Positions 12,671 to 24,960 are shown, counted from the stretch's first letter. The stretch: DNA of 64,000 bases from Owenia fusiformis (GCA_903813345.2 CAIIXF020000102.1:64001-128000), one strand, 5' to 3'. The notes: generated from the letters alone by a model not told the origin. A program made the numbers and translations.

Positions 12671-12794
12671 TAATGCCTGGGTCACATTTGCTCCGATCCA
12701 TCGGCCGGCGCCCGTATTGTATTCAATTTTGAACAAAATGCTCAATCGGCCGGGCGCCGTAGTGAAAATCGGAGCAGATGTGACCAAGGTATTA
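12671..12794. mobile_element. MITE family B, copy 1 (124 bp)
   Basis: Compact hairpin element. The left arm taatgcctgggtcacatttg, then ctccgat and a GC-rich cggccggcgcccg, is mirrored by cggccgggcgccg... and a right arm ending gtgaccaaggtatta. A small central region contains caattttgaacaaaatgctc. Other copies are at 61361-61480 and within the right end of the 3.4-kb element at 42418-45803. The GC-rich arms stand out against the AT-rich surroundings. Confidence 0.8.
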
Positions 12795-12812
12795 GGGTAG
12801 ATAGATTTCCAG

Positions 12813-12873
12813 GAACGAACATATGAACTGAAGGACAAATGTAGGAACTACCTTATATGAGATTTCAGAAGAA
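12813..12873 (+). repeat. Direct duplicate of 13291-13350
   Basis: The segment gaacgaacatatgaactgaa, followed by ggacaa.tgtaggaac and gatttcagaagaa, occurs here and again at 13291-13350 with few changes. It belongs to the degenerate acgaac-rich tract that follows. Confidence 0.7.
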
Positions 12874-13099
12874 TAACAGAGCAACAGAATAAATTCCTAT
12901 TTTCATGACGTGTAGATTATGCTTATTCAATAGTATGTACAAGGAACATAAGAAAGGTTCATCTGGCATAATAATAATCTTATATGTTCATATTATAACA
13001 CATTACGACCCCCAACGATCATGTTCACAATCTCATCAAGGACCTATTAGTCCAATTATTATATTGAGAATGTGCTATTGAAAAAAATGTTCGAATTTA

Positions 13100-13535
13100 T
13101 ATACTTACGAATGTAGCAACGTGCAAACAAAAGTAGAAACGAACGAACAAAACGAACATAAAAGCAATGTACATACTAAGGAGCGTCCCAATATACGAAC
13201 GAAAGGACGAACTAACAAATGTAACAAGGCACCAACGTACGATTACGATCGTCGTAACTTATCAACGACCTTACTAACGTACCTATGTACGAACGAACAT
13301 ATGAACTGAAGGACAACTGTAGGAACGGTCTAATATTAGATTTCAGAAGAAATTTACGAACGTACCAAGGTACGAACATGCGTACACACGGATAAAAGAA
13401 AATATCAATGAAAAAACTAAAGCACGAACGTAAAAACGAATCTACGGACGACAGTGTGAACGTAATAACGAGCGGAGAAACAAATGAATAAAACGACATA
13501 GGTAGGAAAAATGTGTACGAGTAAACGTACAAGCG
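13100..13535. repeat. Degenerate acgaac/acgta-rich tandem tract
   Basis: Many close copies of acgaac, gaacgaac, acgtacc and acgtaa words spaced roughly every 8-20 bases make a low-complexity, strongly diverged simple-repeat tract. An open frame on the - strand through it is a by-product of the base composition and lacks any motif. No gene is called. Confidence 0.55.
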
Positions 13536-13881
13536 AACGTAATTAATTATGCATTGATTATAAGGTTTTAACAGATAATTTACGTCCTTCAGAAAAGCTT
13601 TATTGAACTTTTATGAGCTTCAACTTGATGTTTAAGACATGGAAGCTTTAAAAAAGAAGACTGTCAATGAACGTAACCTTTAACAATCGTCATTTCCGAA
13701 TAGTCGATTTAGTTCTTCTTGCCCCGATTTTCTCCCCATTTTTATCATAAATCACCATTTAAGTTATAAATAACTACATTTCTTTAATTTTTGGTTTATA
13801 TTTTAGTTAATATAATATTATAATGTCATATTTACAGAAGAGTTCCCCCGATTGCAATGATATCTATGTTTGAACGTCATT

Positions 13882-14025
13882 GTTGGAAATAAAGTCAAGT
13901 TACGTTTCCATTAATATTATAAGTAATTTCATCGCAGGGTAAGTAAATAAAAATTCAAACGTAAAGGGGCTTTAACACGTAGTTCAATGGGAGAGCAAAG
14001 GTTGCCAAACTTATGGAGGGGAGTG
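13882..14025. mobile_element. MITE family A, partial copy (right end)
   Basis: Contains ttggaaataaagtcaagtta, tcatcgcagggtaagtaaat, gctttaacacgtagttcaat and ends ggaggggagtg, followed by TA (14026-14027). This matches the right end of the 4954-5748 and 15094-15837 elements. The left end is missing. Confidence 0.75.
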
Positions 14026-14515
14026 TAAATATGAATATTACCTGCCACTATTCCATTCATATTTTCAAAATCATCTCCAAGTTCTCAACAGTTCAAATCT
14101 GACTATAAGTCTAACCTTTAATGACATCCTCAAGGTCAAGAAGGTCTTTTTTCACCTTGCTTTAAATTGACCCTTTTCAAAATCATCAACAAGTTCTCAG
14201 AAATTCAAATCTGACTTAAGATTGAACTCATAATGTTATGAGCAACTAGGTGGTGACATTGTATTTTACACTAGACAGAGCCAGAACCTTTGAGAAGTCC
14301 TGTAATTTTAATGTGCACCGGTACATAGATATACAAGTACCAAAAGTCTCATACCAGAAGTCTCATACGGGTTGGTGACTACTCAGTGAAACACCCAAAA
14401 TGATCCGGCAGTTGAACCCGTGGCTAAGCGATTGACTAGTGGCAATGAGACAAAGTTTAGTACTCAAGAAACGGCGACTTTCATGACCTGATATGATTGA
14501 TAATTTCTTTTTCAG

Positions 14516-14566
14516 AGAATACATCATTTGAGGATGGACAATCGGAAGCTGCAACTCTCTCAAATG
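14516..14566 (+). CDS. Candidate 51-nt host exon (phase 1-1)
   Basis: A strong acceptor (gataatttctttttcag, AG at 14514-14515) and a strong donor (caaatg|gtaagattt, GT at 14567-14568) bound 51 nt. Only one frame is open: two leading bases, sixteen codons reading NTSFEDGQSEAATLSN, and one trailing base, so the exon is symmetric in phase 1. The peptide is acidic and Ser/Thr-rich with no hydrophobic stretch, as in a cytoplasmic tail or linker. It joins in frame to the candidate exon at 25478-25618. I recognise no specific gene. A chance match of splice signals is possible, but the shared phase argues against it. Confidence 0.42.
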
Positions 14567-15093
14567 GTAAGATTTCTATGAAATAATCCAAATGGTTTTT
14601 AGCTGTATCTTGAATATCATTTTACGTATATTGAACATTTTATTGGGGAATATCTGCATGTATCTCATACTTGAGTGGGGATATCACCCTGGAAGATATA
14701 TCATATCTGAGGAGCGGGCAGGATATATTGTATATGTCCCAGGCCAAATACGGACAGATAAAATATATCTATCCCGCTCCTGGAAATTTTTAAATAAAAA
14801 TTGTTCTTTTTTTCGTGCAGTGTCATGATGCATCTTGGGACTTCTTCAGACGAAAAATTAAAAATAAATCTGAAATGTCGAGTGAAATTCTGTAAAAACA
14901 TGGATAATAGACAGGAAAGTGACACTTATTTGATTGATAAAGAAGGAGCTATCGGAAAATAGAGATAGATAGTAAATATATGTTGACACACGTAAGAAGT
15001 CAGGTATGAATGTCTATTAAACAGGCGAATTTCAATTCATTATCATGCTCTGACATTACTTCCTGCGAAAGCTATAATGTGGATATTGATATA
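14567..15093. other. Spacer, probable intron
   Basis: No coding region is supported. Around 14680-14785 there are gatatatc and gagcgggca/cccgctcctgg words that form a loose inverted pair (gaggagcgggcagg with atcccgctcctgg), probably a decayed dispersed repeat. Confidence 0.35.
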
Positions 15094-15837
15094 CACCCCC
15101 TCCATACGTTTGGCAACCTTAGCTCCCCCATTGAAATACGTGTTAAAGCCTCTTTACGTTTGAATTTTTGTTTACTTAGCCTGCAATGAAATAACTTATA
15201 ATTTTAATGGAACGTAACTTGACTTTATTTCCAATACCTCCAAATTGTCCCAATTTGTTTTCTCAATTACAAAAGGTCTAAAATTGATCATAAATTTGAT
15301 GCTCGAAATCGAATTGTCTAACTTTTTTTTACACTAAGTATTTAGTTTATTTGATGAATACTAAAGTTACAGTGCTTCAAAGAGTCATTTTTGAAAATAA
15401 TTTTTCGCCTCCTGTGTTATTTCAATGGGAGAGGTTTTTGAAAAACAATTTTGACTTTAAAGAACTATAACTTTATTGAACCTGAAGAAACATATCAATG
15501 TTTTGTTAAATAAAGTTAGCAAATTCAATTGCCTACCTCACTCGTATATTTTGCAAGGACTCGGATGGATGGATATTCTGTCATACGACTTGCAGCAAAC
15601 CTACCATTTCCCATTGGTTTACATGGGAATGTCGATTTTCAAAAATCCATCAAATTTATCATCAATTTTCGACTTAATGTATTTGAGGAAAAAAATTGGA
15701 AATAAAGTCAAATTACGTTTCCATCAATAGTACAAGTATTTTCATCGCAGGATAAGTAAATAAAAATTCAAAGGTAAAGAGGCTTTAACACATAGTTCAA
15801 TGGGGGAGCTAGGTTGCCAAACTTATGGAGGGGAGTG
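15094..15837. mobile_element. Foldback MITE family A, copy 2 (744 bp)
   Basis: Flanked by TA at 15092-15093 and 15838-15839. The left end caccccctccatacgtttgg and the right end ccaaacttatggaggggagtg are inverted repeats, continuing inward through gctcccccattgaa/ttcaatgggggagc and cctctttacg/gtaaagagg. Inner parts (ggaacgtaacttgactttat with ataaagtcaaattacgtttc) also pair, so the copy is close to a giant hairpin. No transposase; non-autonomous. Confidence 0.82.
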
Positions 15838-16277
15838 TAATAGCTTTCCCACGGCGCACTTGACAGCTGAACATGTCACCCCAAGTATATAAAAAGTGCC
15901 CCAAAAGCATTTATAATCATCATGACATATAATATGGTATGTGGTAAGGACACGCCCGATGATCGGGAAATGGGACGGTGTGGGGGTGTAGGCGATTTCT
16001 GAAAAGTTCAACAAATCTGAAAGAATATTTTTTTAAAGAAAAAGTTTACTATTGAATTGCTTGAATGGATAGGCACACGGTATGATGAAATATCTCAGGT
16101 CTTCAAGGAGTTTTACAACATTAAATATTCAACAAAACCGTATATGTTCATCACAGGGCATTCGTTTATTACTCAGATTTCTATGTTGCCTATCTGTGTC
16201 AGAGTTACTCACTTCGAGAGCCATGTTTGATTTTGAAACGTACACGCATGGCTCTCCAACGGAGCAATCGACAGCTG
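15838..16277. other. Spacer, nothing recognised
   Basis: No gene or bounded element is supported. A small inverted pair, agccatg near 16220 and catggct near 16248, lies just left of the next foldback. Confidence 0.35.
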
Positions 16278-16734
16278 AATAATAGTGACCTTCAAAACAC
16301 GAATTAATGTTAATCAGCGGCTTACTTTTGTTCTCTAACAGTGCCCTACATCAGTATCATCCATCCTTGCAAGTATTGGGGCGCTGAAGTACTTCCTTTC
16401 GATCAAGACTTGGAATTGTTAGTCGAGTGAATGTTTTTTCTGTCAATATGGTGTTTTTTGCTCGGACATTTTCGTAAATCTCCAGAGGTTGTCCGAACCT
16501 ACCTCATTCTCAAAATTCATTTCGTTTGTTGTATACCTCACTATCTAGCAAACCGCCATATTGGAAATGGGTCTAAAAACATTCATTCGAAGAACAATTC
16601 ACAAGTCTTGATCGAAAAAGAAGTATTTCAGCGCTTCAATACCTGTACGGATGGATGATACTGATGTAGGACACAGTTAGAGACCAAAAGTAAGCCGGTG
16701 ATCACATTATTCATGTTATAAAGGTCACTATTAT
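16278..16734. mobile_element. 457-bp foldback element with ~185-nt arms
   Basis: The outer ends aataatagtgacctt and aaggtcactattat pair. Complementarity continues through ggcttacttttg, ctacatcagtatcatccatc, gcgctgaagtacttc and cgatcaagactt on the left with their complements on the right, leaving a loop of only about 80 bp. A further inverted partner of 16457-16495 (ctcggacattttcgtaaatc) lies outside at 16756-16795. The ccatattggaaatggg word near the loop also occurs at about 60855 inside another foldback. Confidence 0.75.
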
Positions 16735-18629
16735 CTGAGACTAACATAGAACAATCTCTAGAGATTTACGAAAATGTCCGAGCAAACCGATACGCTTCTA
16801 AGAAATGAGATCAATTAAGAAAGGCTTGTATATTAGTTTAAAATTGGTATGTTGAAAATAAACCGACATCTTTTATTTTGACGAGCACCTTAACCATGGT
16901 TATTAAAGATATGCTAAGCAGATAAGTAGGTCAGTATTACATAATCATGAAATGAATAAGTCTGAAAATACAATTGGTCAGAATGTACTAAAACCTGCTT
17001 GAAACTGAAAAACATTGCATGCTCTATTCCACACAATTTGGAGGCTTTTGAAATTCGCAGTAACAATGAATAAGTGCCTGTATATAATCATTGCATAGAA
17101 AACACTTCATGAAGTGTTGATCAGATTATTGAGTTGACCAAAATACTCCTTTGTTTATTATATACTAGACTACATACATACTGGCACCCTTACATATATG
17201 TTATTGTACATATTGTAGAATTAGCCCGTAAGAGCTTTGCAAAATCAACATCTTATACTATCAACGTAACAGACGGCTTACACAACCTTACAGGAAAACT
17301 ATTATAGACTAATTTGAAGATAAGACTGATATTGTCATATTGAATTATGATTATAAGTAAATAATATTTTTGTAATATTTTGCACCGGTATAACCATGCG
17401 AAGTAGAATAATACACAGGGTTACCCTAAATTGTAGAAACATGAATATGTTTCTTACAATCAATTAATTCATATATCCCAAGGATTTCACCTGGTCCCTT
17501 CCTAACCAAACTTTGTTTTAATTTTGATTTTTTACTATAAAATAAAGTACTCTTTTTGACATCTTATTTTTATTTCCATATGTTATTGACGTGAGAACTC
17601 AAATGATCAATGGGAAAACAATGCTAAACTTGCACACTGAAATAGGTATTCCAGCAGACCTAGGAAAATATGGCTAGAAAAAGATGCTACACACAAGGGC
17701 TACAGGTGGACAAACTATTCGTGAAAAGTATTTTAAGGGTCGGATCACTAAATTCATGATTGAATTGAAAAGTTTTGAATGTAAGAATGGATGTATTACC
17801 AAAGAGGAAAATATGAAGAATTCATATTGTTTATTAAGAGTGATTATTTAGCATGTTACTGAATATCTCATCAACTGACCTAAACTACAGCAGCCAAAAT
17901 AAGCATATCGAAATATTATAATTCAGCATGATTCGGAGAAGGGGATTATACAGTTATAAGGGATAAGCAATTTATTTATTATCTTACAATTTAGCTCAAT
18001 TCTTAAATTTGAAGATCTACTGCTGTATATTGTTCAATATGCATTATAATATATCGATTTGATGCTAAGAACTAGTATGTGATATGATTGATTTTACCTT
18101 TTTGTCATCATTGCTAAGGAATATAATAATACCATTCCAATTAATGATAACTTACTTATTGTATTAATTTTGCTTGATACACATGCTGGAAGATATGCTT
18201 TTAAAATTAGTAAACCATTACCAAAAATATGGTTACCCTGTAGTAGTGAAAGGCACATTAAAAATGAATATCACCCCTTCAATCTATTTTTACAGGTTTT
18301 TATGATTATTTCACATTTTTCTATATTTTGTTTAACCAGGAAGGTGAATCTTCTTCATTTTTCCTCAAACATTTCGTCTTACCAATATTTATTATATCTG
18401 TCAATTTCGAGAAAATCGCGCTGCTACGTTTGAAAATAATTCAAATAATGTTGTTTTTCCCATTGAGCTCCATTATAAAAATGGAATTTTCAAACTTAAT
18501 ATTTTAAAATTCTACGTGGTGAAAAGTTGCATATTGAGTAATTAGTTGATGTTATGATGTAAAAATTCAAAACAAAAAGGAATAAAGAAAAAATGCCACG
18601 GAGAAATCTCATTAGCATCTCTTTAAATT
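16735..18629. other. AT-rich spacer, no gene
   Basis: No coding region is supported. Positions about 16874-16912 (ttttgacgagcaccttaacc then atggttatt) match a piece of the ~310-bp tandem unit at 18630-19500, suggesting that the array or its source element once reached further left. Confidence 0.4.
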
Positions 18630-19500
18630 AAAGGAAAAGGGTTCATTTATTGATACTGAGATTTGCCAAGATGAAATAGGTGTCGAAGTGACTTATGGGA
18701 TAAAAGTGTGTTTTTGCAATTTTCTTTTAATTTGATAAAAAATATTTTTGAAAATTTATTATATGAAATACAGTCTACATTAGTTGACTCTCAAAAGTCA
18801 AAATATATACAATGATGTTTAATAAACTTGGGGGAATTTTGGGAGCTTAATAGTTTTTTCTTTGTGATTTTTCTTTGTGTTCAAAATATGATGACATCGT
18901 TAACATATTTTGACGAGCAGCTTGACCATGGCTAATAATTGAAAGGTAAAGGGTTCATTTACTGATACTGAGATTTGCCAAGATGAAATAGGTGTCAAAG
19001 TGAGTTTTTGTGTAAAAAATGTGCTTTTGCAAAAGAAAATTTTAAATTGATAAAAAATAAATTTGGAAATTTATTATATAAAATACAGTCTAGTTGACTC
19101 TCAAAAGTCAAAATGTACCATGTTTAATAAACTTGGGGGAATTTTGGGAGCTTAATAGTTTTTTCTTTATGATTTGCATCCAGTATCGACTAAAACTAGC
19201 GTGTTCAAAATATGATGACATCGTTAACATATTTTGACGAGCAGCTTAACCATGGTTAGTGATTGAAAGGTAAAGGGTTCCTTTATTGATACTGAGATTT
19301 GCCAAGATGAAATAGGTGTCAAAGTGAGTTTTTGTGTACAGAATGTGTTTTTTGCAATTTTTTTTTAGAATTAATATTTAAAATATTTTAGAAAATGTAT
19401 TAGTCAAGTTGACTCTCAAAAGTTGATATATTCCATGTTTGATAAACTTCGGGGGATTTTGGGAGCTTAACAGTTTTCTCTTTGTGATCTGCATGCAATA
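18630..19500 (+). repeat. Tandem array of ~310-bp unit, about 3 copies
   Basis: Units restart near 18638, 18945 and 19268 with aaagggttcatttattgata, then ctgagatttgccaagatgaa, a run including gttgactctcaaaag, aaacttgggggaattttggg, and, in two of them, tttgacgagcagcttaacca. The copies are substantially diverged and of unequal length (about 308 and 323 bp). Non-coding. Confidence 0.8.
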
Positions 19501-19569
19501 TCAACTACAAGAACACAAATGTGTACAACATGTCCCCACCAATGGGTGATTCTGTATACTGCACATTTT

Positions 19570-21680
19570 CCATCCTGAATGCCTAACACTAACCAGTTGA
19601 AAAGACAAGATTTTAAGAGAAAATCCAATATGACCGCCTTAAAATTTAGTAGGACTGCCTAAAACCTAAGTAGTTTGAGATGTTCATACAAAGAATCATT
19701 CCTGGAAATTTGAAATCAATCTGTCAACTGGTTTGCCAGGAAACGCGTAGACAAGACTTTACAGAGAGGATTTCAGGATTCCAAAATGGCCACCTTAAAA
19801 TTTAACCAGAATGCGGAAAACACTTATAAATTCCAAGATTTTCATACTAAGAATCACGCCTGAAAATTTGAAATCTATCCCTCAAACGGTTAACCTGAAA
19901 CTGCAAAGACTAGACTTCAGATCAGACAAGATTTCAGGACGGAAAATCCCAAATCGCTGCCTTGACATTTACCCAGAATGCCGAAAAACTAACCAGATCT
20001 AGATTGTCATGCTAAAAATCATCTATGAAATTTGAAATTGATCCGTCAAATGGTTATTCCGAAAATGAGTAGACAAAACTTTACGGACACAATTTTAATA
20101 CAGAAAAGTGGTCCAAAATGAACCAAAAAGAACCAGCCCTGAAATTTTGAAATTGATTCGGAAAAAGCGTAGACAAGACTTTGCAGACAAGATTTTAGAA
20201 CAGGAAATACAAAATAGCTGCCTTGACATTTACCCAGAATGCCTAAAAACTAATCAGTTCTAGTAGATTTTCATACTAAGAATCATCCCTGAAAATTTGA
20301 AATTTATCTACCAAACGGTTCACCTGAAAACGCGTAAACAAGACTTTACAGACAAGATTTTAGAACCGAAAATCCAAAATGGCTGCCTTGACATTTACCC
20401 AAAATGCCAAAAGACTAATCAGATCTAGATTTTCATACTAAGAATCATCCCTGAAAATTTGAAATTGATCTACCAAACGCTTCACCTAAAAACGCGTAGA
20501 CAAAACTTTACAGCAAAGATTTTAAAACGGAAAATCCAAAATGACTGCCTTGAAATTTACCCAGAATGTCAAAAAACTAATCAGATCTAGAGTTTCATAC
20601 AATGAATCATCCCTGAAAATTTGAAATTGATCTACCAAACGGTTCACCTGAACGCGTAGACAAGACTTTACAGACAAGATTTTAGGACGGAAAATCCATA
20701 ATGGCTGCCTTGACATTTACCCAGAATGCCAAAAAACTAATCAGATCTAGATTTTCATACTAAGAATCATCCCTGAAAATTTGAAATTGATCTACCAAAC
20801 GCTTCACCTAAAAACGCGTAGACAAAACTTTGCAGCAAAGATTTTAAAACGGAAAATCCAAAATGACTGCCTTGAAATTTACCCAGAATGTCAAAAAACT
20901 AATCAGATCTAAAGTTTCATACAATGAATCATCCCTGAAAATTTGAAATAGATCTACTAAACGGTTCACCTGAACGCATAGACAATACTTTACAGACAAG
21001 ATTTTAGGACGGAAAATCCAAAATGGCTGCCTTGACATTTACCCAGAATGCCAAAAAACAAATCAGATCTAGATTTTTATACTAAGAATCATCCCTGAAA
21101 ATCTGAAATTGATCTACCAAATGGTTCGCCTGAAAACGCGTAGACAAGACTTTACTGACAAGATTTTAGGACGGAAAATCCAAAATGGCTGCCTTGACAT
21201 TTACCCAGAATGCCAAAAAGCTAATCAGATTAAGATTTTCATACTAAGATTCATCCTTGAAGATTTGAAATTGATCTACCACACAGTTCACCTGAAAACG
21301 CGCAGATAAGACTTTACAGGCAAGACTTTAGGACGGAAAATCCAAAATGTCTGCCTTGAAATTTACCCACAATGCCCAAAAAATAATCAGATCGAGATTT
21401 TCATACTAAGAATCATCCCTGAAATTTGAAATTGATCTACCAAACGGTTCACCTGAACGCATAGACCAGATATTACAGACAAGATTTTAGGATGGAAAAT
21501 CCAAAATGGCTGCCTTGACATTTATCCAGAATGCCAAAAAACTAATCAGATCTAGATTTTCATACTAAGAATCGTCCCTGAAAATGTGAAATTGATCTAC
21601 CAAATGTTTCACCTGAAAACGCGTAGACAAGGCTTTACAGACAAGATTTTAGAATGGAAAAATCCAAAATGGCCGACAAT
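19570..21680 (+). repeat. Tandem satellite, ~160-bp unit, about 13 copies
   Basis: The marker aatcatccctgaaaatttga recurs at 20281, 20443, 20605, 20765, 20927, 21087, 21249, 21411 and 21570, spaced 159-162 bp, with weaker copies back to about 19580. Each unit also carries acgcgtagacaagactttac, aaaatccaaaatggctgcct and atttacccagaatgcc. The two units starting at 20443 and 20605 are repeated almost exactly 322 bp later, showing dimer-level duplication. Short open frames in the array are phase accidents. Confidence 0.92.
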
Positions 21681-22289
21681 AAAAAAGTGATTATGAGTTT
21701 CTGCTGATATCATTTTACAAAATTATCGCATATGACTACTGTTAACAATAACATAGGCCTTTGCAACACAGTACACCTGAAATTATCTATAAAGCTCCTA
21801 AATAGTTAAAGTATGAAAACTCAAAAACACCATTCAAATATGATACAAAGTATAATCGCTTGCTAACTTTTCTTAAGACATTCAAACTGGCAGCCATGAC
21901 TGAGCTAACAGGTCCAAAACCTACACAGATGTAGAACGAAGTGAGCTGAACAGGAAGTAGGTATTGAGTCGAAATTTTCTGTACCGCATCTGTATGTACT
22001 CATAAGTTATCCCTGAAAAGGATAGGTATCGATATGGTGAACTGAATTCAACAATGTTTTTCTCTTAAACCAATTATTGAAAACATTTTGTAAAAACACG
22101 GTCCTTTATTTAATGTTGACTGATTGATAACAATTAAATGCGAAAATTATGTTTATATATTTTATAAAACTGTTTTTGTTACATATTTTGGTTTTTAGTG
22201 CAATTGTTTTTTGTCCCTTTCTACCAGTTCTTGAGAATGAAATAAAATGTCTACCCGAACCTTGTTCGAACAAAATAGCATATACAACA
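21681..22289. other. Spacer between satellite and LINE
   Basis: No gene is supported. The stretch is AT-rich and separates the satellite array from the 3' end of the L1-like element on the - strand. Confidence 0.4.
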
Positions 22290-24250
22290 TTTTCTTTTTA
22301 AAATAGTCTTTATTCAGCTTTTGGTTATTTTACATAACATTAACAATGACATAAAATAGACAATTCATACACTTTTCATTTTAATAATTTTGATACAACA
22401 TTTCACTTTGAACAATAAAATACATTTTTCTATAATTAATTTCATATTTTATCAATGAGATCATGCTTTCAAATGTTCTTTGTTTTTTACTGTTCAATTC
22501 TAAAATATATGATTTATAAATACTGTTTGTAACAATGCTGATAAAATAATTTCAGAAATGTGTATGTGAGTCTTGGCCATTATATCCAATTATAATTTTT
22601 CTGTAAGAAATATTGAGGCCACATGTTTTATGTATCAGTGCCCATATATCTTTTGCTAAGGAACATTCAAAAATAATATGTTTCAAGTCACATAAATTAT
22701 TGCAAATACTACAATGATAATTATCTGTTATCCCATAGAGAAATAAGTCAGTTAATCCAGGAAGAATATTGTTAATTATTTTGAAATTAAAATTGGCAAT
22801 TTTTTTGTCTTTAACTTTTATTATCTTGCTAGTAAAAACATTTGGCCAATTTATTTCATCTATTTTACCTTCATTTGTTACACAAAGATCTCTTTCCCAT
22901 TTCTTGTAGGTAAACCATTTTTCAGATTTTTTATTTTCTGTATTGTATAAAAGAAATTGGATTTTTTTACCTCTAAAGTCTAATTGGATGTTTTTTACTT
23001 TAAAGTTGGATTTTCTTGGTATATTGGTGAATTTTACTTGTTCTATGTTGATAAAGCTTTTTATTGATTTCATTACAGTTAGGAGTTGAAAATATTCAGA
23101 TATCCAATTTGTTTTATTTTTTCCAAAAATGTAGTTAATATTTAAAAATTCATTTTGAATTATAAGATCTTTGACATATATAACATATACACATATCTTT
23201 GTAATATCACTATCTATCCAAGAATTGAAGAAAATTGGTTTGCCTTTCAATTGAAATAATCTGTTATTCCATATGGTTTGTTGGATTATTTCATGGTGTT
23301 TTAATTTATTGATTATATCATGGTCTTTACAACTATTGTATGCTTTTAGAACTTGTCTGTAGAACACAGGCAGTCTATCAAGATGCTCATTAGAGAAAAC
23401 ATTCATTTTAAATAAAATGTCCATATTCGGGGCCAGTTTGTTAAAATAAAAGTATGGAATGTTATCAAATATGTTGTATTTTCATATATACGACTAATCC
23501 ATACAGCTTTAAGAGCATTTAGCTGTGATTGAAAATCTAACATGTGTAGACCTCCACTTTCTATAGAGTTTATTACAATAGTTCGTCTTATCTTGTCTTT
23601 CTTGCCATCCCATAAAAAGTTGTACTTTAAATTGTTAATTCGTTTAATAAATTCTTCTTTAAATGATAAAATAGATGCTGAATATACAAGTTTTGATATG
23701 GCTAACATGGCTAAAGACTTTATAATAGTGATTTTTCCAAATAAAGTAAAGTAGCGTTTTTTCCAAGAATCTAACGTTTTTTCAAGGTCGTTTATTTTCT
23801 AATTCCAGTTTAAATCATAGCATTTATTTTCATCGTGACCTATGTATAGATGTATATGCTTAGATATCTTACAGGTTCATCTGTAAAAGTAATATTTTCA
23901 AATTTACTTTCAAATGCACGATTGGTTCCAAGCCATATTCCTTCTGTTTTATTTAAATTAAGTTGTAGGCCTGAGTATTTTGAGAACTGTTTAATGGTTT
24001 TTCATGCTTCACTTATGGAAGCTTTGTCTTTCATAAATAATGATGTATCATCTGCTGATTGTGATATTTTATTCTCTGTGTTATCAATTTCAATTCCTTT
24101 GATTTTTTATTTTGAATCAGTTTTAAAGACATAACTTCGCAGCATAATATAAATGCGATTGCAGAAACGGGGCAACTCTGCTTACATGAGCGCTCCATAG
24201 TAATATTATGAGATTTGTTTTTTACCCAAATTATGAATGTTCAAAAGAGG
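22290..24250 (-). mobile_element. 5'-truncated L1-like LINE
   Basis: On the - strand the element runs from RT motifs near 24240 to a 3' end near 22290, with an AATAAA in gctgaataaagac just before an A-rich tail. The endonuclease and the front of the RT are missing, so this is a typical 5'-truncated copy. The order RT palm, thumb/connection, C-terminal Cys-His motif fits the L1/Tx1 group. The 5' break is placed near 24250 because recognisable RT sequence ends there. Confidence 0.8.
22552..24240 (-). pseudogene. L1-like ORF2 fragment: RT and C-terminal domain
   Basis: Pseudogene of the LINE polyprotein that nicks target DNA and reverse-transcribes its own RNA. In order: a KQSCPVSA stretch near 24175 equals the conserved RT block usually written R-Q-G-C-P; the active-site block reads SADDT at 24047-24058, with S for the usual Tyr/Phe; WKKRYFTLFGKITIIKSLA follows near 23740; an open frame at 23403-23708 holds NYNFLWDGK-type thumb sequence (here NLKYNFLWDGKKDKIRRT); the last frame, 22552-23424, ends with CSICNNLCDLKHIIFEC, a C..C...H....C knuckle typical of L1 C termini. 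At least three frameshifts plus stops. Not functional. Confidence 0.8.
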
Positions 24251-24500
24251 ACATTTAAATCTACAAGATGTAAAAATAACAAACTGGTCTGAAGCAGGGG
24301 TAACACTCAATTATAGACCGATTCAATAAAATACAAGTCTCGATTTGGGGAAAGAAGGTCATCAGTGTACTGCGCTAAAAAATTTTGCGAAAAATCTAGA
24401 AATATTACCCAAATTAAATTATGACTATTCAAAAGAAAACATTCAAATCTATATTATGTAAAAAAATCAAATTTGTTCGAAGAAGGGATAATGCTCATTT
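24228..24500 (+). repeat. Two diverged ~90-bp direct repeats
   Basis: The segment beginning acccaaattatgaatgttca (about 24228-24320) and the one beginning acccaaattaaattatgact (about 24408-24500) align through caaaag..aacattcaaatct, tgtaaaaa, and gaag.agggataatgctcat. The left copy overlaps the 5' edge of the LINE, so the LINE may end slightly inside it. Confidence 0.55.
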
Positions 24501-24960
24501 AAATTAATGAACTTCGTTCTCCAGACCGAGAATCGTCCTTTTCAACGATTGTATTATTTCAAGTAATCTATTAGGCACATTTTCTAAAAATTCAAAAGAT
24601 TCTGTTCAGTGACCTACTTTTAGTTATTTTTTAGTAACATTTTCAGAGGGCTAAAAAAGTTATTTCATCATGTTTAGGGTCATTCTGACCATGGCCATTG
24701 TGATCCTGGTCATGTAAATGATATGTGGAACTAAGTTTAACTGACTGGAGGTCAAAACAGAACTATGATATCTTGGTTCAAAAAATGTTTTGTCATTTTC
24801 TGTTAACTACCACAGCACCTTAACGATTACGAGAAATCACATTTTCCACCGATGAAGGGTCACCCTGTGAAAAGTTATTTGTTTTAGTGATATAGTTAAA
24901 TTACGATATTCATTTTCTTTAATAAAATTCTTCAATGTGTCATATTATTGTATTTTTATA
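24501..24960. other. Spacer, nothing recognised
   Basis: No gene, RNA or bounded repeat is supported in this AT-rich stretch. Confidence 0.35.

Noticed and set aside
13212-13532. 106-codon open frame on the - strand
   Set aside because: It lies across a degenerate simple-repeat tract, and its Ser/Phe/Val-rich content follows from the repeat.
14811-14890. Open frame after ttcgtgcag near 14811
   Set aside because: The frame does not match phase 1 of the neighbouring candidate exon, and only a weak donor follows.
19570-21680. CRISPR-like regularity of the 160-bp array
   Set aside because: The unit is far too long, there are no short repeat-spacer alternations, and the context is animal DNA. 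It is a satellite array.
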